From NCBI GenBank assembly GCA_027382625.1, contig JAJKFJ010023542.1, forward strand, positions 1-21,021: a DNA stretch of 21,021 nt, given 5' to 3'. This document shows positions 9,201-17,639 of this stretch, piece after piece. Both the position numbers and the translations under genes were made by a program. The stretch's first letter is position 1, and every line of letters starts with the position of its first letter. Source of the DNA: Tetmemena sp. SeJ-2015 (Eukaryota; Ciliophora; Spirotrichea; Sporadotrichida; Oxytrichidae). The notes beneath the pieces are model-generated. The model ran no database searches. It was given only the letters and a program-made list of their open reading frames with translations, and had not been told where the DNA came from.

Positions 9201-10841
9201 TCTTCTAAAGTTCTGATGTATGTTCACACATAAGAATAGTCTAGAACTCAAGGTCTTTCAAAGTGGGATAATTGATCTATGTAAAACTCCTCTTCATTAG
9301 AATTTATATCATTCTAATTGTCTCTTCTTTATAGAGTTGTGATTATTTGAACAGAAGAGTTATTCAGAAATAAGTGATAGTGTTGTGTTTTTAGGAGCAG
9401 ATTATTCACTAACTGAAATATAATTCGCTCATAGCTAGTATTCTCTAAATTTTTCTGTTCCAAGTCGATGCCCTTATCTGAGCTCTAGTACTGCAGCTAT
9501 TGGAGTTAGGCTAGGCCATCTGTCTTGCTGATTGAATATCACTTTCCTGGATTTATTTAGCCGCTAGACCAGAAAATATATCCTTTTGTCCACTCTTCTT
9601 TTTCATTTATTGATTAAATTATAGATATTGCTCTCTTCACTACACCTCTTCTTGTATACTCATACATATAATCATCTCATTCTTTAATCATCAGAAAGGT
9701 ATGATGCGCTATATAATCCAATAGATCAAATATCAGACTTAAAATAACTCTTGCGGAGCTTATAATTCAGTACTAAGCTCTCCCACACAAAGTAGATCCT
9801 CTGCAATTCATATCTGAGATATCTTAACGCTTCTCTTTATGAAATACGCTGCTTAATCTGATTTGTTTCAAAAGTCTCTTCTTAATTTAATTATTCTATT
9901 AACAATTATTATAAACATAAGCTTATTTTACTTTTAGATGCTGCTATAAACAAAAGAAAGCGGAATTTATCTTATTATGAACTTGAATATTGGTGTTTCT
10001 ACCAAATCAAAAACTTCTGGAGTTCTCGACTCATGTTCTGATGTTATGTTAGAGCTAAATTTGATGTACTGTAGGTGTCGTCTACTGTCGAGAACTGTAT
10101 TCATCACATACTTGAGAATTAGCGAATAAGATGACATGATGTAGCTGGTGTAGGACTCAGTCTAAATTTAAACTCTCAAAACATATTAATGCAATCAGCT
10201 TTCTTTCTCACCTATTTTCTAATGAATAACAACTAGTAAGGGGATCACAATTATCGATTGTTTTCATTCTCAAGCTTTCAAGTTTCTCACTAAAAATTGA
10301 CTGCTTATCTTCTTTAGGGAGCTTAATTTCATTAGTCTCTTGGCTGTTACCTATTACTCTAGACTTGAACTCTTTCTATATGGAAGGAAATTAAAATAAT
10401 TCTATCATTATCTTTATCGTTCGCCTCATTAGCGTGATCTTTTTGGAGATTCCCTAACTACTCACTATAAGATTCTATCAACTAAAATTATTCCTACAGA
10501 CTGATCTGCATGAGTCTTCTATTGTGGCTTGCCCTTTATGTCAATTTCCAGCTATGGTTTACTTTTAAAGGTTAAGAGAATACATAGAGTGCTTCATTCT
10601 GCGCAATGGAAGAATCTAAGCTCAGAAAATGACTCTAATTTACATTTTCTAGAAAAAGTGTCCTATTCTCTAAAATATTTAATATTGCTATGGTAGCTTT
10701 TATCTATTTTTATGAGCTGAGGTAGTCAAGACATTGCTAGCGAGTAGCATATGTTTTTTCTTAGGTGTGGCATTTAATAATTGATGATTGGTCTTGTAAC
10801 TTTCTGGATATGTAGAGTTTCAACATTTTAATAGTCTGCAT
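6254..10841 (-). CDS. Large hydrophilic Glu/Asn/Gln-rich protein, unknown family, interrupted by many IESs
   Basis: I do not recognise the family. With TAR as Gln and predicted IESs removed, the frame runs from about 10841 (ATG; alternative start 10511) to TGA 6254-6256, roughly 1,300 residues. The strongest part is 9131-7863, about 420 codons without TGA, acidic and Gln/Asn-rich (MEIQNIELGLIEWASEDQPV at its start). A Lys/Ser-rich patch follows (KMKSRFSISSLKQKGKDK), then acidic stretches, then a Tyr/Asn/Gln-rich low-complexity segment near 6810-6900 (NYQQRNYNQQNRNQ). The end reads KKVEHFVNDLSPYSSQTM then TGA. No catalytic motif, membrane segment or signal peptide stands out. Frames from 9780 to 10841 are less certain. 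A decayed relative lies on the plus strand at 17640-20722, and 8207-8758 is identical to 18035-18586. Confidence 0.6.
6542..6599 (-). other. Predicted IES, 53 bp, pointer ATATA
   Basis: ATATA (minus strand) at 6595-6599 and 6542-6546. Excision removes a TGA and joins EEKVNYI to AIVKEDQVISIELENQDD in frame. Confidence 0.5.
6744..6800 (-). other. Possible IES, 52 bp, pointer ATTTA
   Basis: ATTTA (minus strand) at 6796-6800 and 6744-6748. Excision joins GHYDGF to TDLDQFEIVQLSIEDN in frame. The removed part would include an Asn/Tyr-rich stretch that itself looks coding, so the exact boundary is uncertain. Confidence 0.4.
6978..7049 (-). other. Predicted IES, 65 bp, pointer ATATTGA
   Basis: The 7-bp repeat ATATTGA (minus strand) lies at 7043-7049 and 6978-6984. 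Excision joins RTNPLDI to DKYDRRDRDGILRDERQG and puts the following Tyr/Asn/Gln-rich segment in frame with the acidic region. Confidence 0.7.
7809..7862 (-). other. Predicted IES, 46 bp, pointer AAATGAGA
   Basis: The 8-bp repeat AAATGAGA (minus strand) lies at 7855-7862 and 7809-7816. Excision removes a TGA and joins QTYLKAENE to IFDDFLDIHQEDNN, linking two frames that are each open for several hundred bases. Confidence 0.75.
8207..8758 (-). repeat. 552-bp perfect inverted repeat, copy in the functional gene
   Basis: Reverse complement equals 18035-18586 at every base I compared, with no indels (matched coordinates sum to 26793 at both ends). It encodes the stretch from about QEKELESLTTQNIEDG to SLKQKGKDKLA. 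Flanking homologous DNA on both sides diverges at once. Confidence 0.9.
9132..9180 (-). other. Predicted IES, 41 bp, pointer AGTTAAAT
   Basis: The 8-bp repeat AGTTAAAT (minus strand) lies at 9173-9180 and 9132-9139. Excision joins NIDGGESQ to MEIQNIELGLIEW in frame. The ATG just after the pointer is therefore probably internal and not the start of a separate gene. Confidence 0.7.
9245..9289 (-). other. Predicted IES, 40 bp, pointer GAGTT
   Basis: GAGTT (minus strand) at 9285-9289 and 9245-9249. Excision joins NDINSNEEEF to QTILMCEHTSELQKKN in frame. The pointer has no TA. Confidence 0.55.
9510..9567 (-). other. Predicted IES, 53 bp, pointer CTAGC
   Basis: CTAGC (minus strand) at 9563-9567 and 9510-9514. 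Excision leads from the upstream coding region into LAQLQQLQYQSSDKGIDLEQ in frame. Which upstream frame is used (KKKSGQKDIFSG or EEWTKGYIFWSSG) depends on phase; the first is the one compatible with the pointer. Confidence 0.5.
9666..9766 (-). other. Predicted IES with three-copy pointer (GATTATAT / ATTATA)
   Basis: GATTATAT (minus strand) is repeated at 9711-9718 and 9666-9673 (45 bp apart, in phase, removing a TGA). A third, shorter copy ATTATA lies at 9761-9766. Excision between the outer copies (94 bp) joins FVWESLVLNY to MYEYTRRGVVK. Excision between the inner pair instead keeps IFDLLDY before MYEYTRR. Confidence 0.5.
10358..10404 (-). other. Possible IES, 43 bp, pointer TAGA
   Basis: TAGA (minus strand) at 10401-10404 and 10358-10361. 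Excision joins HANEANDKDNDR to VIGNSQETNEIKLPKEDK, both clearly hydrophilic coding stretches. The pointer is only 4 bp. Confidence 0.4.
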
Positions 10842-10846
10842 AACAT
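10822..10846 (-). other. Possible IES, 20 bp, pointer ATGTT
   Basis: ATGTT (minus strand) at 10842-10846 and 10822-10826. Excision would join an upstream frame (TFEKFILHVM) to LKLYISRKLQDQ. If real, it would place the 10841 ATG inside a longer gene reaching upstream. Weak. Confidence 0.3.
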
Positions 10847-11398
10847 AACATGTAAGATGAACTTTTCAAAAGTTGAGATCTCGTGGATTTGCAATAAACT
10901 CTGACTGAGCATAGAGGATCCTTAAATCGGCCTCTAACGGAGTTTGGCTTTTTCAAGTAAAAGTGCTCATGTTACGTTGTCAGTTTGTCTAGGGACTATC
11001 TGATAAGAAGTAGGGATTTAAGTCTTTAAGGAATTAACATTCTATGTCCTAATTCGCATTTGCTAAATCCTTCAAAGACTCTTGAAATAACTCTACAGAA
11101 GTATAAACTTTCTGTGGTGCCTAAGGGAATGAGTAGGAAATGTGGCTTTCATGTGAGTTGTTTTCATCTGTCTTCTAAGGAGTTATTATACTCCAAAGTT
11201 AAGATAAGCTATAGGGGCTTGATTGGGTGTGCATATGTAGTCTAAACCTATACGGAGGTCTGAGCTTTTGTTTCTTGGAAGGTTGAGGTTATTCGTCTTA
11301 GTTTATTAGTAATGTGAGATCTATTCTTAAATATTTGTTGGAAAAGTATTGTCATTCTATTTATGATTTCTAAGGATAATGGGGCAGGGCTGCAAGCT
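10842..11398 (-). other. Unresolved, probably coding segment between two minus-strand frames
   Basis: Several minus-strand frames look protein-like here. The best is a stretch at about 11000-11160 reading KVYTSVELFQESLKDLANAN with little interruption. TGAs at 11072, 10967 and elsewhere break each frame, and I could not find a consistent set of pointers. It may connect the 11399-12314 gene to the 6254-10841 gene. The opposite-strand ORF at 11060-11245 overlaps and is less convincing. Confidence 0.35.
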
Positions 11399-12314
11399 TC
11401 ATGCTACATAGAATTTTCTTCTTTGTTTCAACATAGCGCTTATAGTTATGACTAATGCATACGTACTTTTTCTGAGATCATGAGAGCTCTCTACAATTTT
11501 CTTAGATTGTTGAACCAAGACTTTAACTGAATCCATAGATTTATAAGATTCTTCTTATTTGCTCTATTATTATTTTGGTGAATCTAATTTCCACTTCTAA
11601 TTATAATGCCTCAAGCGGCTTATTGTTAATTTATGAGCTTAAAATTTTGAAACTGTACTATTTGTCTCATAATCTTATTTAAGATGAATGAAAATAGAAT
11701 TGGCTTTTAGACATTTAATTAATTTACTCTTATAAAATTAAAATTTACAATTGTAAAAATTTGAGATTAATTTCTCAAAAAAGGAATAGGGTACTTGATT
11801 GACTTTGCATCTGGATGACAAAATAGGGTATGGAATTTTTTAAAATGTATTTACTGCTTCTGGAGATAGCTTGAATTATGATATCATCCACCTTGAAGTT
11901 GTACTCCTTGCAAACTTTAGCTATCAAGTTTTAGGCCTCCTCAACATTCAGGTAACCAAACATGGTGATTATAAAATCCACCAGAGCTCGCTTTACTGCT
12001 TAGTGCTCCTTCTCTTTAGTCTTAAATGTGCGCTCTTGAAGTCTCAAAACCTTGGCTTTGTAAGTGATGACATCTCGGAGTGATTCTAGCTCCTTTATGT
12101 CGATGGTTATTTTATCTTGATCACCTGTGGCTGTTCCTCCTCCGGTGGTAGTTTCTCTTCTGTGCGAGTAAATTGCCGACTGAGGCAGTGGAGTAAATCT
12201 ATAATGTGATGATTGGTGTCGAGGTAGGGTTTGTCTTTTTTCACTGCTTTTCCTATATAATTTATTGAGTGGAATCAAAGTTTTCATGTTTATTGCCGTG
12301 ATGCTATGAGTCAT
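11399..12314 (-). CDS. Unrecognised gene with a clear 37-bp IES
   Basis: ATG 12314 (or the internal Met ten codons later) opens a frame that is Ser/Arg/Pro-rich, has a Thr/Gly tract (RETTTGGGTATGDQDK), then looks helical (ITIDIKELESLRDVITYKAK, NVEEAQNLIAKVCKEYNFKV). Unspliced it ends at a TGA just past 11785. Removing the 37-bp IES with a 9-bp pointer extends it through MDSVKVLVQQSKKIVESSHD to TGA 11399-11401, 292 residues in all. No family is recognised. The first 300 bp are visibly less AT-rich than the surroundings. The same frame stays open beyond 11399, so the gene may continue and could be the 5' part of the unit at 6254-10841. A TATA-like box lies about 30 bp upstream of the ATG. Confidence 0.6.
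11785..11830 (-). other. Predicted IES, 37 bp, pointer TACCCTATT
   Basis: The 9-bp direct repeat TACCCTATT (minus strand) lies at 11822-11830 and 11785-11793. Excision changes IPYFVIQMQSQ-stop into IPYSFFEKLIS and keeps the frame open for about 130 more codons. This is the clearest pointer pair on the minus strand. Confidence 0.75.
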
Positions 12315-12343
12315 TATTTTTTTTCTGAAATTTAGTATCAGTG

Positions 12344-12352
12344 TTTTATATA
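12344..12352 (-). promoter_or_regulatory. TATA-like box upstream of the 12314 ATG
   Basis: Minus strand reads TATATAAAA about 30 bp before the ATG at 12314, inside a small imperfect inverted repeat (agtgtt...aacact, 12340-12359). Promoter role is inferred from motif and position. Confidence 0.35.
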
Positions 12353-12354
12353 CA

Positions 12355-12842
12355 ACACTCTTTAAATCATATAAGTTTAATACATATCTTTACTTTATTT
12401 GAATTATAACACAATATGTAGTTCTCAGAGCGCAGGACATAAAGATCTATAATCTTAAGTGGTTTTTGAGAGGTTTTGGGTGCATCTCCCATTCCTCACA
12501 CAAAGCACCGGAAGCGGAGGAGAAAAAAGACAGCGAGAGATCCCAGGAACAAACAATCCATCAAGAGCTAAATAGGAACATCTGAAGTCAAATTATTAAA
12601 ACGTTCATACTACATAGAAAACTTGTTTTATATTAAATATGTGAAACACTCAATTTGAGTAAAAAATTCGAAAAAAAAATAATCGAAACATAGACTCCAA
12701 AAGCCTAGGTTCGAATTACTGCCCTGAAAAATTATAACGTTTGAGAAAAGCATACGATCGTACTACCCTCACCTCCTTTAGATACACTTACCAGATTGAG
12801 CGCGACAAATACACAAATAAAAAGACCTTAGCTGTCAACTGA
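12355..12842. other. Intergenic region, no gene called
   Basis: Mostly AT-rich 5' flank. A GC-richer patch at about 12480-12560 has a short plus-strand frame reading SSHKAPEAEEKKDSERSQEQ that stops at a TGA soon after. It could be a small macronuclear-destined segment, but nothing joins to it that I can see. Confidence 0.3.
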
Positions 12843-15181
12843 AGAAGAATAATCACAAACCGAGGAGAAGGACATGACACAGAGTAGCACTAAAAAGGCA
12901 TAAAACACTAACTCAACGATCCTAAAACATAGGAGACTACTAGCAATACTGTAGCTACTATTAGAGATACATGTAATCAACCTACAACTACCCTAAATGA
13001 CACAAAGGTTACTATTCGAGAAACTCAACTACTTTCTACGAACGCAACATTTAAGAATCAAAAAAGCAGAAGCAAGCTGCCCCACTTAGTGATTCATTAA
13101 GCTAGCACTTGGTAGGATTTTATAACTCTAACCACTCAAATGTTTGGTCATTGTGAACCTGTGAATTGTTATAGTAAAGCAGAGAGCAAGATTCTCACAA
13201 AACTGGACAACTTAGTGGCTGACTGCAAAAGGAGTAATTAAGGTGGGATAACTCATAATTCAATCTGTCTTTAACTCATTCGCCCAGTTAGCATGTTAGA
13301 CCACCTGAATTACTAATTCGTCACCATATGCGAGACTTCTTCTGTTCCATAAAACACTCTCTTGAATATTGACTCCTATTCGGAGATAAGCGGATCCATG
13401 TACGTAGAAGCTAGTATTCAACAGACCATTGTTCATAAATATTAATTGTATAGAGATAGCTTCCAATCTTCCTATCGTTATGAATGGGTATTTTTGTTAG
13501 TTTGGTACTTTCGAAAGGTGTCAAGAGATTCAATTCTTTTAAGTAAGGCTACGCAGATATAGAAACATCTCACACTTTTATAAAGCAAAAAAGAAACATC
13601 AGCACTCATTATTCCATTGAAGAAAGGTGCTAGTTGCAGAATCCTAAGTTATATGACGTGATTGCGACAATACATGGTATACTACGACAGAAATAGCTTT
13701 ACGATTTAAATCATTTTATAGACCTCTATATGAATTTACCTGAAGAAAAATCTAAAATTCTAGTTTCCCGCTGAGAGCACATTTCTCTGAGAAATTGAGA
13801 GTGGCGCAAATCCTAGTTTTAAGAATATACAACATCGTATAGAAAATGAACACGCGAACCGCATATATAACAGATATCTGATAGTTTATCAGAGATTTAT
13901 ACAGGCTTATTAACGTCTTGGTCAACTTTTAGGAGCGTAGTCCTGAGAAGTGTCAGGAAAGCCATCATATGAATTATGCATTCATTACGCAAGATATGCA
14001 ACATTAGTTCTAAAATATAGGAAAAGATTAAGAAGATAATGGGAAGACTTGCTTTGTGACCGTGCCGACTTAACCAAGTAAAATATTTTAGATATAAGAA
14101 TGATGACTCACTGTAAAAGAGAAAAATATAATTAAGTGAATATGCTCCTTAAATTTTAAATAAAGAAATTACCTGAGCTTTTAAAAAAGATGCAATTACT
14201 AACGCGTTCATAGTATGGATTGCATCCAATAAGCGTCTGCTAAGATACTAAGCATAGATTTAACGAGCCCGTAGATGTGCCTATGTATTAAGTTATGAAG
14301 ATCAAAATCCTTAGATTGCTTTGAGTTAATATACTCATCTTTGTTTAATCATCATCACCTCTATCAGCAAACATAAGGGTTCGATATTAGAAACTGCACT
14401 GTATGGTTAAACTCACCTCATGAATAGAACTTTTAGTTTAATTGTTAGAGTGTTAGTTGAGTCAATATCTTGTAAATGGTATTTGAGCAAGAAATGGAAT
14501 ATAATTACTGAGAATAAAGACAGTGTATGAGTAGCTCTTACTTGCAATGAACTGAACTGCTTTCATCCTTTGACTTAGAAAACATCATGAGAATTATTGT
14601 ATAGCATAAGAACATCTTTTGCGACATCGCAATGAAGCTTCAATATCTCTATTGAAGTGGAAGCACACCCTCTACAGGTCGTTGCTCTTATAAGCATCTT
14701 AAGGAGCACAACTAGTAAGTACTCTTGATTAAAACATTTAATGGCCAGAATAGAGAGGTCAGTCAGATACTATTTTCACATATAACTGAGTTGCTAAAGT
14801 CTATACACATGTATTTAGGTAGACAGCTTTAAATTGATAATCCTGCATATCAGAAAGATTCTTGCTAAGAAACGCTTATAAAAAATATTAAGATATATAT
14901 GCTCTACTAAAAATGTTTGAAACTACAGTAATCAGTCATGTATTGGTAAAAATGTATCTTCACTGTATGTATTACCCACATCATGGCTGGTATGAAAAAA
15001 TAACGATATCAATATGCATCGATTAGTGCTATAAAGCTCGATTTAAATTTCATCCATCATCAAGAATCCTACGAGCTATTCAGATCTCTCTTTATATCAA
15101 GGCAAGAATAGAAGAATTGTCACTTTTAGAAAATAGTGCAGATACAAAAATCCCCAGTATATACGTTAGGTTATTAACTAA
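12843..15181. other. Long stretch without a defensible gene
   Basis: With only TGA as stop, a plus-strand frame stays open from 12843 to 13661 (272 codons), but frames of this length are expected by chance a few times in a window of this size and composition, and the minus strand has competing frames (for example around 13240-13400). I see no motif, repeat family, RNA gene or pointer series. It may be intergenic or germline-limited DNA, or contain short scrambled segments. Confidence 0.35.
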
Positions 15182-15221
15182 GATATATGCATTGTTTCTC
15201 GACGAGCGCACAAAATAAACT

Positions 15222-15470
15222 TTAGCAAATTCGATGGAGAATAGATCTTATGGGAGAAAGTGACTTTGTGCCTTTGACTGGATAACCAACGAATGCTCTT
15301 ATGAGCGCTGAAGCTGAAGGTGGAGTGTGACCAAATGCGTTGCAAGCATAAGTCGAGCAGGATGTTACTGCAAGAAGAATGAAGACTCTTAGATGAAGGA
15401 AGAATGTCAACTTACCCTTGAATACCAATAAAACCCACTTTTCAATAGTCCTGAAGGAAGCGTAAATAAT
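15222..15470. other. Less AT-rich island with opposing frames, beside the duplicated segment
   Basis: This short island is clearly less AT-rich than its surroundings. The minus strand encodes a hydrophobic, signal-peptide-like stretch (FFLHLRVFILLAVTSCS) followed by a Pro/Ser-rich tail. The plus strand reads MGESDFVPLTGQPTNALMSA and then NALQAQVEQDVTARRMKTL, broken by two TGAs, and this frame runs on into the beta-helix copy that begins near 15529. I cannot decide which strand is used, if either. Confidence 0.3.
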
Positions 15471-15528
15471 TTAAACGAATTGTATAAAAATTACGATTAA
15501 GATAAAATTTAACAGATATTACATCATC

Positions 15529-16520
15529 TTCAAAGATATCACTATCAAAAACACTTTCAGTAAGATCAAATTAGTGTAGTAGTTTTATCAATACTTTATA
15601 GTACCTTTCTCATTTAAATTTAGTTAAGAATATTTCTGTATTCATTTATTGGAGTTGATCTCAACAGTTAAAATGAAAACATACAGATTTAAAATTGGTC
15701 TTTGCAGAGAGTCAAAGTAGAACCTACATACTTCATCTTAAATATCTAATCATAAGGCTCCCTCACAGTAATTTCGATTTAATTTACAAATTTTAGATTC
15801 AAAATTTGACTGTTTCGGATAAATCAGTCAACTAAAACTTGCTCCTTGTACAACAATAGAAATAAGTTTTACTTTAAGACATTACTTTTAACAACATTAA
15901 ATTTATTGTATTAAAGATTTCTTTAACATAGTAGACTATTGTAAAGTTATATGAGTAACTAAAATTATCATTTAGATTCCTCTACTACTCAATCAACTTC
16001 TTTAGCTCTACCCCTTATAAAGGTAGTAGGAGATATTCTAATTGAAGGAAGTAGTGATACTGGCACGTCTTTAGTACTTTAAAATGTAGTATTCAAAGGT
16101 GGAAGTTACTTGCTTTTATAATATTTCAATTTTTAAAATGCCGGTGAATAACATGCTTCAAATTTAAAATGTCTAAACTGTAAGTTAAACCTATAGCAAG
16201 ATTCTCATCTTCTGTCTAACTTACAACTTTAGCTAACTTGCACAATTTTCTAAGTAATCAGCAGCAAGATTCTTTCCAACAAGTTATTTCTATTGCAAAA
16301 TGTGAAGGCATCTACTTTTACTTAGTTTACTTTTACGAACAACACATCTCTAAATAGTATGAATACTCTTTTTTAAAAGTGTTTTAGCCAATTAAAATCC
16401 CCAACTGTTTGAATTCGATAGTATAGAGGTGAATGAGGGGCAAGATTTAGCATTTAATCTCAATTCCTTTCAATTCAACTTCAACTACCAAATCAACCTA
16501 TTCTACATTATATAAATACC
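15529..16520 (+). repeat. Inverted duplicate R1', right copy of the beta-helix segment
   Basis: The plus strand here matches the coding strand of 2022-3011 at about 95% identity. Similarity ends abruptly at 16520 (tataaatacc). At the 5' end it fades around 15520-15529, where a more diverged rung may continue upstream. Isolated from the Cys-rich N-terminus, it looks like a truncated copy of part of a gene. Scattered single-base changes and at least one small indel distinguish it from the left copy. Confidence 0.85.
16507..16516 (+). promoter_or_regulatory. TATA-like sequence at the R1' end, upstream of ATG 16533
   Basis: The run attatataaa/tataaata lies about 17-25 bp before the ATG at 16533. 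It is part of the duplicated segment; the same bases occur inverted at 2026-2035. Use as a promoter is only inferred. Confidence 0.25.
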
Positions 16521-16532
16521 AAGGTTCAAATT

Positions 16533-17532
16533 ATGAAAGAGTTAATAGTCAAAGAAATAATATCAATATATTCATTATCGAGATCTCCTTCTTTCATACT
16601 TTACTTCATAGGAGGAGGGAGTTAGATCCTCGCTATTATCTTTAAAAGATACTTTCCTATTTTACTTGTTTACCTTCCTCTATCTTTAAATAAAGTGTAA
16701 GATTTTTATAAAGCACCTGGTAAAACCTAAAAATTATTGTCATTAAATCACCAAGTTTCTTGGTTACTCATACATTGTTAAAGCTATTCTATTCCTCTTC
16801 CTAACTCCAAAAGGGTAAGATTATGCCTCAATAGAAAGGCGGTTCTGGTGTGAAATCCATACAATAATTCTGCTGATAAACTAACTAGCCCGATTGGTGT
16901 GAATAAATCTTCTCTTGGTCGCTCCATGACTACTTTATACGAATATTACCCAAGGCAGAAGGTGTTATTTTAGGCAGCCACAAAAGAATTTTCCAATACG
17001 ACACGAATTCGCAAAAACATCTCGACCGAAGTAACATCGCAATACAGCGCTAAGCAACAAGGCTAATGAACCACAGATATTTATATGATTTATCAACTAT
17101 ACTAGTAAGAATAGTAAGCGACACTTAATCGAATTCCTCTATGTCAATGATATTTAATGCAATACACATACTGAGAAACGTTGTACACTTACATCCTTCT
17201 GAATAGATCTATCTGCTTGAAAACCCATAATCTTAATAAATAGATTCCAACTATAACGTTTTTCACACTCAATACACGAGACAAGAGCTCTCTATTTATT
17301 AATAGGTCCTACTTCTATCTAATATATACTTTAACAACTGCACAACCTATAATATAAGGAGTGTCATCATATTCAATCAAAAGGTCTAATTGCAATTCAT
17401 TCAATTGATCAAAGAGGCATAGGAGGAAATAGCTTTGAAAGAACTTGATTTTCGTTTCTTATGTGTGAAAGATCAGATTTATAAAACTTATATCTGCACA
17501 GATAACGATTAAATTGAATGGAGTAGGCGTTG
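16533..17532 (+). CDS. Unrecognised gene with a 49-bp IES
   Basis: ATG 16533 starts a hydrophobic frame (MKELIVKEIISIYSLSRSPS, then FILYFIGGG and FKRYFPILLVYLPLSL, possibly membrane-associated). A change of frame near 16770 is unexplained. From about 16740 a frame reading LTPKGQDYASIERRF reaches the 9-bp pointer; after IES removal it runs uninterrupted through WCEQIFSWSLHDYFIRILPK and NHRYLYDLSTILVRIVSDTQ to TGA 17530-17532. The 210 codons after the IES have strong protein character (frequent Trp/Tyr/His, few low-complexity runs). The last ~100 bp share short matches with the minus-strand gene around 9180-9290 (13 bp TCTTATGTGTGAA), so this gene and the following pseudogene may once have been one unit. 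Confidence 0.5.
16846..16903 (+). other. Predicted IES, 49 bp, pointer TGGTGTGAA
   Basis: The 9-bp direct repeat TGGTGTGAA lies at 16846-16854 and 16895-16903, both copies starting on a codon boundary (Trp-Cys-Glu). Excision joins ASIERRFWCE to QIFSWSLHDYF. The pointer contains no TA. Confidence 0.75.
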
Positions 17533-17639
17533 AACTGAGTTTCAAATTGTGCGAAAGACTATACAATCTTTAGAGAACTAATTTATGGATATTTATGATA
17601 AGAATATGGTATTTGCATGACTTATCTGAGAAAGAATCA

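Noticed and set aside
11060..11245. Plus-strand ORF of 61 codons
   Set aside because: It overlaps a more convincing minus-strand frame (KVYTSVELFQESLKDLANAN) and starts from a non-ATG codon context without other support.
12843..13661. A 272-codon plus-strand gene
   Set aside because: With TGA as the only stop, open frames of this length are expected by chance several times in this window. Competing minus-strand frames look equally coding and no pointer or motif supports it.
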